Assembly: GCA_029204225.1 (NCBI GenBank)
Contig: CM055101.1
Span: forward strand, 5,087,246 to 5,151,245
Direction: 5' to 3'
DNA length: 64,000 nucleotides
Origin: Diphasiastrum complanatum
Taxonomy: Eukaryota; Streptophyta; Lycopodiopsida; Lycopodiales; Lycopodiaceae
In this document: positions 56,161-64,000 of the stretch, piece after piece
Layout: each line of letters starts with the position of its first letter
How positions within the stretch are numbered: position 1 is the first letter of the stretch
Notes under the pieces: model-generated
What the model saw: the letters and a program-made list of their open reading frames with translations, nothing else
Database searches by the model: none
What the model was told of the DNA's origin: nothing
Position numbers and translations under genes: made by a program

Positions 56161-57330
56161 ATTTTCAGTTAGCTAATGAACTAGGCTTTTTCCATTAATG
56201 TAAAGATTAAAATATAAATCCTGAGAGGATATTCAATGGTGCATTTTATGATATATGGGAAAGCCTCATTCCAAAGTTTAAATATGACACAAATTAAGTG
56301 AAGCCAAAAATTGATTGAAACGCAAATTCAAGAGTCAAATTGCCACACTAAGAGAGTGAAAAGTAATATAGCTCTATGTTTGTTTTTATTTTTATTCTTA
56401 TAAGGAATAATTTTTTTATGAAAATATATCACATATGTTATGATCACCCAAAACTGGCACCGTTCGTAGGTTAATATGGTATCAGTCTTATGCACAATAT
56501 TGAACATATAAATTAAGCACTCAATTTCATGCTTAAAAGTGCCTCAATTGGATCTAATTGTAATAGACAACTGAGCATGATAATATGTAATTCCATAGAT
56601 TATAGCACAATACTCTCATTGATATTATCATGCAATAATAATATAACAATTCATCTTTGTTATTAGAGTATTCTTTTGATTTAAATCCAATCCCAATGAT
56701 GGAAAGGCCCTAAAAGGCTTAGTAACTTGCTCTTTTTTGTTTTTCCCTCGAGGAAGGATGTTTTAGCTAGTCACTAGCAAACATTACACTATCTTACATA
56801 ATTCAACATCGAGTCCCATAGTGTTGTAGAAAAGATGTCCCCCTTGAATTTGAATATGTGGTTTCTTGAAAACTTCATCTCATAGATTAGGCATCATTCT
56901 TGAAACTCTAACTAATCTTACTTTGTGAAAGACATTAACATACATCTGTGGCAAACCTTTGATAAGCCTTTTGCTTCTTTGATTAGCTTAACAATGAGAA
57001 GGGAACTCTCCTAAATCCATATAATGAGATATTTCTCCATACCATATTTTAGCTTCATTCTCACAAACTAGAATAAGGTATGGCGATAGCGTGCGGCAAC
57101 ACCAATAGTATATGGCATTTTAACAGGCCTAAACTATATTGTAATATTTTATGAGCATTTAGTCGCTTTCCCTATGTATCCGGCAAAGTTTGATATGCAC
57201 TTTAGTAATGGGCAATTGCCCATTGATGTTTGGGTTCCAGTGACTGTTGGTGGTTGGCTTTTCGTATTAAGTGGCTATTGGCCTTTGCATTTCCATAGTG
57301 TCCCTTGGCTATTCATTACTAGGGTCCTTA
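56161..57330. other. no gene recognised
   Basis: AT-rich and stop-rich. The 65-codon frame at 57,174-57,371 has no motif. Confidence 0.3.
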
Positions 57331-57850
57331 AGGACATTGGCATGACCTCAAAAGGCTTCTTAGATATGTAAAGGACAGTTGAAATTGGGCATAGTTTCAA
57401 TGGGCCTAACAAAAAACTCGTTGAAACTTGAGTATTTAGATGTTGGAAGTGACACAAAAACCATAAAATCTATATCTAGATACATTTATATGTTGGGGGA
57501 TTGGACCTGTTAGCATGAGAGCAGGAGACAAGAGTGTGTGGCACTTTCAAGCACCAAACCGGAGTATGTTGCACTATCCCACATCATCAAGAAAGCAATT
57601 TAGATACAAAGATTGATGGGAATTGAAAAGGAAGGTAGAAAGGGTTGTTGTAATGCATGGGAACAATTAAGGGGCAATTCCTCTCTCTAAAGATCTATTT
57701 CACAAAAGGACAACATATTCAAACGAGGTGCCATTCCATTAGGGAAGGGATAGACCATGAGATTCAAATGCAATACTGCCCAACAAAAACCATGATAGCT
57801 ACCTTGTTAACAGAGCAAAAATCATAGAACAAGCATGTAGGAAGTCAGGA
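57331..57850 (+). pseudogene. old Copia RNase H remnant
   Basis: Plus frames give HWHDLKRLLRYVKDS, then SSTKPEYVALSHIIKKAI and QYCPTKTMIATLLTEQKS, matching the HWxALKRvLRYvKGT, SSTEAEYVALSHAIKEA and QYCPTKDMIADlLTK blocks. There are several frameshifts. A purine-rich string before TGTTGGGTGGG (57,873) could be the polypurine tract and LTR start. Confidence 0.7.
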
Positions 57851-57872
57851 TAATAAAAATGAAGGGATGAGA

Positions 57873-59640
57873 TGTTGGGTGGGAGAGTTGTAGATAGACA
57901 CAACATTCATTCAATCAGTGTTAGTAAAGACCCAGCTTACATAGGATTTTTTAGGATGCCCCGCTGAGGGTTCTTGGCATTCACAATCAGCTGCATACAA
58001 ATGTGTGAGCCCTAGAGAGCTATTGGTGGTCATGAGAAATGAATGGGGTAATCTCCTCCTTTCAAGATTGATGTAGCCTTGCTTTTTGTTCTTTCCCTAT
58101 TGTAAGTTGTTGTTGCAGTCTATTGGTACGCATTACCTTGAGTTGTTGTAGCATCTGCTCCTTGTGAATCTCTAACAAAATAGACTAAGGGAAGTACTTA
58201 AATCATGCATGGCATAAAGAATTTATGCCTCAAAGGCTGGATACCAACTCCAAACGCCAAGGCACCCATAACTCATGCACAGAAGACTAACAAAAGAGCG
58301 ATGCATGTGGCCTAAAGATGTCCATTTTCCAGTACAATAAGAGGTAGAGCCTGAGTCTAACCATTCTTGCTTTTTGGAGATTTGATGGCCAGAAAAGAAA
58401 GGGAGGTGGGATCGAGCACCCAACGGCAAGAAAGATCCATCGGCCATCATGGAAATTTTCAGCAACTCTTATCCTTAAATTATCCAGCAACTACCTTCAA
58501 AGGTTCCAACACCCAAAACAAGGATTTCCATTGAGCCAATAGTGTGGAAGAGATAAGATTCCAGCCAGCCTATCTATCTTATTTCAGCAAGTTTGAGCAG
58601 ACAATTCTTCAAACTTTTAGAAATACAAGATCCTCATTCCAATTGGTGTTTTGTGCATGTAATTCAGGCCCTAGCATTGTCTGCGTGTATACTGAGACTT
58701 TGCCCAATATCAGTGTCGTTGAAGTTTCTTTAGCTGCTAGACCGGGTACATGCATCATGCTAACTTGATCAAGAACTCACTGAGTTGTACTCGCTTTAGT
58801 TGTACCTAATCCCCCTTTTGTGATGCATGTTGTTATCTCCAAGTTCCAGTTTAAGTCTCTAGGTTATGGTGAAGATTTTTCTTCATGTAGCAATCATCAC
58901 GGTCCCTTCCTGAGCACGTGTTCACAAGGCCGTTACGGGTACTTTGTATGCAGAATCTGGTGCCTTTATATGTGGCATTGCTGGTCCATTTAACTGAGGA
59001 GGTATATCTTCACTGAACCCACTGATACAACAGCGTGGTCTGCTAACAGCACCGGTATTCCTGTTGGTATTATATATCATTTGTACAGCAGAATTGGTGT
59101 CGCCCCACAAGATCAAGAGAGTTGTGGCTCTCTCCTTAAGGTTCTACATGAGCACATCATGGCTCTTCTTGGTATATGCAATAAGTGATATCACAACTTA
59201 AATGAGAACTACCAGATAAAATTAGGTGAGGATCCTAAAGTACTGAAAGTGATGAAGGTCATACATGAATGGAGCTAAGAGTGCAAATAAGGAACATGGA
59301 GGTTTTCCAAAGGTATTTATTTGTAAGATTGGAATATATCCAGATTCACAAATTGAATTTGAAAAGTAAGTGATGTCATAAGAAATAGCTTAAAAAGAAT
59401 ATACATGCAACAACAAAAAGTCAAAGGATCGATATTAAGACAAGATTATAGATTAAAAAACAAGAAAGCTTAGCTAAACGGCAAACCAAACGTCCGGTGT
59501 TTACCAAAGGGTTTAAATCTTGAATGGCTTCAATATATAACCTTTCAAAAGAGAGTGACATTTCAAAAAGGATCCTCGGCAAAGCAAAATAGGCAAGAGC
59601 ATACATATAAAATATAAAAAACAGGTATGAATAGATAAAT
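57873..59640. other. possible old LTR, then no gene seen
   Basis: After the putative LTR start I find no second boundary. If the FORGETTER1-like gene continues leftward, this stretch would be its first intron. The frames at 58,223-58,768 and 58,922-59,116 show no motif I can name. Confidence 0.3.
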
Positions 59641-59683
59641 GAGTGTGAAGCACATGAATATGAAATTGAATGGGTTAGTCATT

Positions 59684-60161
59684 TACTTCATTAAGCTCTT
59701 CCAGGGGAGGATCAGTTGGTCCATACTGCTTCTTCAAATAGGCAGGATCCACAGAATCTGGCAATTTGGGAGTCTGCCCACTCAAAAATGTAAGGTGAGC
59801 AAGAGAGTTGATGTAATTGGCCATCTTGGAAGGGTCAACAGCAAGCTCAACACTGCACTGAGGGCAGGTAAATTTCGACAAGCCCGGAGGCACATTCAAC
59901 ACAGACTTGCAATTGGCACAAAACAATAGGAGTCTACTCCCCTCACTGATGAGTTCTTGTGTTGCATTTGCGGTGGCAGCAATTGGGCAAGCTTGCACTT
60001 GGGGCACCACACCTAAACTCCACAAACCCAGCAGGCACTGTCAATACACATCGGCATCCTGCACACTGCACCTGGCATGCCGTGGGGGCTGAAACTGAAA
60101 CCGATGCTGCTGCTGCTGTAACCCCCCCACTTTGCACCATATTCTGGTACTCAACCCTCAA
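59684..60161 (-). pseudogene. first exon of a FORGETTER1/strawberry-notch-like gene, frameshifted
   Basis: The minus strand encodes two C-x-x-C finger halves typical of the plant FORGETTER1 N-terminus: QVQCAGCRCVLTVPAGFVEF then CPKCKLAQLLPPQM, and LLFCANCKSVLNVPPGLSKF then TCPQCSVELAVDPSKM, ending PPLEELNE. The last codon abuts GTAAAT, a plausible donor, as in plant homologues where the first exon ends PEEVNE. Three frames must be used: shifts lie near 60,010 (an apparent extra TGTG) and near 59,930. Start is the ATG at 60,161 or, fitting the family better, the MVQSGG Met at 60,140. FORGETTER1 is a helicase-like coactivator of heat-stress memory. Downstream exons are not seen. Confidence 0.65.
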
Positions 60162-60952
60162 TTCTCAACTACAGCCCGTCACAATCACATGGCTGGCTGC
60201 CTGGCTGCTATGTTGGCCCAGAGACTACCCTCGAAACATAAACAAAACAAATGCAATTTAATCTGTCCCTATGCTTGTGAGATCCAAGGAGGCTTCCCAC
60301 AATAGCATGGACTATTTATTTAATGTGACAGATACTCCTCAGATTCAGATAAAAACAGTGTACTGTGTGATCACAGAATAGAAAATTAAAAAGGCTGCGG
60401 TGGGGTTATGCCTTTCAGTTCGCCCACTCCTTCTGCACCAGAAAGATAAAATGAGCCAGAAGAAGCTAATCAAGAAATACAGACAGATACATACATATCG
60501 TATATTTGTTGAGAGAGAGAGAGAGATATGTTAAGGGAGGGCGGGAGATACATATTACGTAACCTGAACTTTTCTTTACAAGAAGGAATGGCATGCATGA
60601 TGCCCTTTGAAGGAGAAAGAAAAAAGGGGTAGTTTTTCAAAGGTCCTAATAATAGCGCTGAAGTCAGACTACGATTTAGTGCTTCTGCAAAGCCCTAAAG
60701 GTCGGATGACTGACAGGTGACGATTATTGTGACATGTGGATTATGAACTACATTTAGGTCCCGCTGTTTCTACATGATCACCACGTGTCAGGCATGCAAA
60801 TGCTGGCCAAGTGGCACACTACATTACGCTTCTTCTTCTTCCTTCTTCATTCTACGGCTCTGCACGCTTCTTCTTCTTCATTTTTGTATCAGCTGCACAG
60901 CGAGTTTACTCTTCACCTCTATTAGTTATAGCAGCTGAAAGAGTTTGGAATC
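60162..60952. promoter_or_regulatory. divergent promoter between FORGETTER1-like exon and Hsp70
   Basis: About 790 bases separate the two start codons. The region has a G-box/ABRE-like CCACGTGTCA (60,781-60,790), a GA tract at about 60,510-60,526 and TTC-rich 5'-UTR-like sequence from about 60,830. I found no perfect three-part heat-shock element (GAAnnTTCnnGAA), and no clear TATA box next to Hsp70. Confidence 0.5.
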
Positions 60953-63467
60953 ATGGCGGCGGCAGCCAAAACAGAAGCCCCAGCTATAGGAATAGATCTT
61001 GGTACCACCTACAGTTGTGCTGGAGTGTGGCTGAACGAGCGGGTAGAGATTGTCCCCAATGATCAAGGCAATAGAACCACTCCGTCCTATGTTGCTTTCA
61101 CGGATACGGAAAGGCTAATTGGTGATGCTGCCAAAAACCAGGTTGCCATGAACCCTGAAAATACGGTGTTTGGTAAGTAATGGCCTGATTTTCCCATACT
61201 TTTCCAAATTGAAATTTCGCATAAGAAGAGCTTTTTAGTGCCAGCTAAGTGTTCAGCAGCTTGGCTGATTATGTTTCCGATGCTTATCTTGTCTTCTCCC
61301 GACTCTTATCTTATCTACTCATGTGGTTCACAGCTGGTTGATTATCTTCACAAGTCCAATCTCATCTTAGCTACTCATGTGTGTGTATGTTCGGAAAATA
61401 AACTAAAAAGCGTGTTTGATTTGTAGCTCAGTGTGGAGTAGCTGAGTTGATTATCTTCTTTTCTATTCTATCGTAGTATCTCATATGTGGACGTCTATAG
61501 GCATGAATGCGAGTTGGTGTAAATTCGTGCCCGACTGATCCTGTATAGTAGATTTTTACTGCACTCTCAGCTACTCCACGTGTAAAATGGCATAAATACA
61601 AGTTGGTGCCTTCGTGTTCTCCTGATTTTTTGAAGTAGACTGCTACTGCGGTCGTATATTGATGGGAAATTTAGATCTGGGTCTGTGGTTGCTGGTTGCA
61701 GATGTGAAGCGTTTGATAGGTCGGCGGTTTAGCGATCCTACAGTGCAGAACGACATGAAACTGTGGCCATTTAAAGTGGTGCCAGGTCCTGGAGACAAGC
61801 CTTTGATAGTTGTGAGGTACAAGGGTGAAGAGAAGAAGTTCACTCCTGAAGAGATCTCAGCTATGATACTAGGATATATGAAGGAAATATCAGAAGCGTA
61901 CCTTGGGAAGACTGTGAAAGACGCAGTCATTACTGTCCCCGCGTATTTCAATGATTCCCAGAGGCAAGCAACGAAGGATGCAGGTGTTATTGCCGGTCTG
62001 AACGTGATCCGAATAATCAACGAGCCAACTGCAGCTGCCATAGCGTATGGTCTTGATAAAAAAGTCTCCGGTGCCGCTGAGAAGAACGTGTTGATCTTTG
62101 ATCTGGGCGGAGGCACCTTCGATGTTTCCATTCTTACAATCGAGGAAGGAATTTTCGAGGTGAAGGCAACTGCAGGCGACACCCATCTTGGAGGAGAGGA
62201 CTTCGACAATAGAATGGTGAATCACTTCGTCCAGGAGTTTAAGAGAAAGTATAAGAAAGATATAAGCGGCAGTGCAAGAGCCCTTCGCCGGCTGCGCACT
62301 GCCTGCGAGAGAGCAAAGAGAACTTTATCATCCACCACTCAAACGACTATTGAAATAGATTCCTTGTACGAGGGTATAGACTTCTATGCTCCCATTACGA
62401 GAGCACGTTTTGAGGAGCTGTGCATGGACCTGTTCAGAAAGTGCATGGAGCCAGTTGAGAAATGCTTGCGAGATGCCAAGATGGACAAAAGCCAAGTGAA
62501 GGAGGTGGTGTTGGTAGGTGGCTCTACTCGGATCCCAAAAGTCCAACAGCTCTTGCAAGATTTCTTCAATGGCAAGGAGCTTTGTAAAAGCATCAACCCG
62601 GACGAGGCAGTGGCCTATGGAGCAGCTGTGCAGGCTGCAATTCTGACCGGAGGAGGCAATGAGAGAGTGCAAGATCTACTGTTGCTTGACGTTACTCCTC
62701 TCAGCCTAGGACTGGAGACAGCTGGGGGCGTTATGACAGTCTTGATCCCTAGAAACACTACAATACCCACCAAGAAGGAGCAAATTTTCTCCACATACTC
62801 GGATAATCAGCCTGGGGTACTCATTCAGGTCTTTGAGGGGGAAAGGGCTAGAACACGGGATAACAATCTGCTGGGCAAATTCGAGTTAACAGGCATTCCC
62901 CCAGCTCCCCGTGGTGTGCCTCAAATAAACGTTACCTTTGATATAGATGCCAATGGAATCCTCAACGTTTCTGCAGAAGATAAAACTGCAGGAGTTAAGA
63001 ATAGAATAACAATCACCAATGAGAAAGGCCGTTTAAGCATGGAAGAGATTGAGAAGATGGTGAAGGACGCTGAGAAGTACAAGTCTGAAGATGAAGAGCA
63101 TAAGAAAAGGATCGAAGCAAGAAATGCACTTGAGAATTATGCCTACAATATGAGAAACACAACTAGGGATGAAAAGTTTGCCTCCAAGCTTGACCCTGCA
63201 GACAAGGAAAAGATTGAGAAAGCCATAGAAGAGATAATAACTTGGCTTGACCACAATCAGTTGGCTGAAGCTGAAGAAATCGAATACAAAATGAAGGAGC
63301 TTGAAAGCATTTGCAATCCCATCATTTCCAAGATGTATCAGGGTGCAGGAGCTAGTCAATATCCTGCAGGAATGCCTGGAGGAGGAGCAGCAGGTGGGTA
63401 TGGTGGCAGTACGTTTGCTGGTGATGACAGAAGTGGAGCTGGTCCTAAAATTGAGGAAGTAGATTAG
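60953..63467 (+). CDS. HSP70: cytosolic heat-shock cognate 70 (Hsp70), two exons
   Basis: This is an ATP-driven chaperone of cytosol and nucleus. Exons are 60,953-61,172 and 61,702-63,467; the 529-bp intron has gtaagt and ttgcag ends and splits the Asp codon in [13 protein letters not shown], the usual plant Hsc70 position. The product is 661 residues, the normal size. All three family signatures are intact: IDLGTTYS at 14-21, [12 protein letters not shown] near 205-216, and [16 protein letters not shown] near 340. The nucleotide-binding domain is followed by the linker region [15 protein letters not shown], the substrate domain, a GGxP-type tail and the cytosolic C-terminus EEVD. Start is the only Met before the domain, in atcATGGCGG context. 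No breaks were found. Confidence 0.97.
61173..61701 (+). other. Hsp70 intron
   Basis: It begins gtaagtaatgg and ends ttgctggttgcag. It is T-rich. The short frames inside are not coding. Confidence 0.95.
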
Positions 63468-64000
63468 ATTAAGCAAGCTGGAACATATCTTGAGAGTATA
63501 GATTGTATATTGTAGAAGACAAACAAACATGAAAGTGCTCGCAATTAAAATAACATGTGGCGTCTTTTTTCATTCCTCCTTTATCTATCAATGCCTCCAC
63601 ATTTTCATTCGTTATATTTATTATGTAATTCCCCCATATCATCATCCCATCGGGCTCAGCTGGGTTACCTCCGCATCCAAACGCAAACCCTTTTTTGACT
63701 CGAATACAGATTGCATATCTTAGGAGATCAACAAACATGAATGTGCTTGCATTTTTTACAGTATGTTGATCTATAAATGTCACATAGCATCTTGATTAAG
63801 GAGTTGTAGGTATAGGAAGTAGAAATACACGATGTGCAACTTAAGTATATCTCCTCTTTGTGCCTTGTTTATAGTATTATACATGTGAATATGACTTATA
63901 AATTATATAATCTTAATCATAAAGAATGATAGAATATTTGTATTTGCATGATGACAAATAACATGAGTTCAACCTTGATTTTGAGGTTCTACATTTCCAT
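63468..64000 (+). other. Hsp70 3' UTR and downstream DNA
   Basis: The stop at 63,465 is followed by AT-rich sequence with polyadenylation-like strings (aattaaaataac near 63,545). Two related segments ('agacaaacaaacatgaaagtg' truncated here, and 'atcaacaaacatgaatgtg') lie at about 63,516 and 63,727. No further gene is seen. Confidence 0.5.

Noticed and set aside
60162-60952. Heat-shock elements in the Hsp70 promoter
   Set aside because: TTC and GAA triplets are present but never in the alternating 5-bp spacing over three units.
61643-62225. Minus-strand frames of 188 and 111 codons
   Set aside because: They are antisense shadows of Hsp70 exon 2.

Overview
The window is nuclear DNA of a land plant with a large, repeat-filled genome. 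The evidence is an intron-containing cytosolic Hsp70 gene ending in EEVD, the first exon of a FORGETTER1/strawberry-notch homologue, and many LTR retrotransposons whose primer-binding sites are variants of TGGTATCAGAGC. I cannot name the species. Family-level calls come from motif reading only; no database search was possible.

Layout: 1-2.98 kb has no firm gene, with a minisatellite and a GA tract. 3.0-8.25 kb is very AT-rich and holds two tandem duplications and an unrecognised open frame. 8.25-10.9 kb mixes LTR, Ty3/gypsy and Copia fragments. 10.9-24.9 kb is a nest of minus-strand elements: Copia B, Copia C, a gag-only Ty3/gypsy element and Copia E. 25.0-32.85 kb is a decayed plus-strand multi-exon gene whose 3' half resembles a beta-class DNA N4/N6 methyltransferase. 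A young Copia (27,098-30,932, 5-bp target duplication gacat) sits exactly at one of its splice acceptors. 33.1-34.0 kb is a minisatellite with a base unit near TTTGGGTATCGAAAA.

From 36.9 to 58 kb nearly everything recognisable is Copia debris on both strands. It includes a family carrying an extra ORF that ends in ISTKEILSWIW (three copies: 8.7-9.2, 43.5-44.1 and 49.7-50.0 kb) and a truncated Copia with an ATAGT target duplication (52,293-55,039).

59.7-63.5 kb is the gene-bearing end. A FORGETTER1-like exon (minus, with two apparent frameshifts) lies head-to-head with Hsp70 (plus), with about 0.8 kb between their start codons. Hsp70 is the only gene that looks intact. The methyltransferase-like gene is a pseudogene, and the FORGETTER1 exon is either broken or carries sequence errors.
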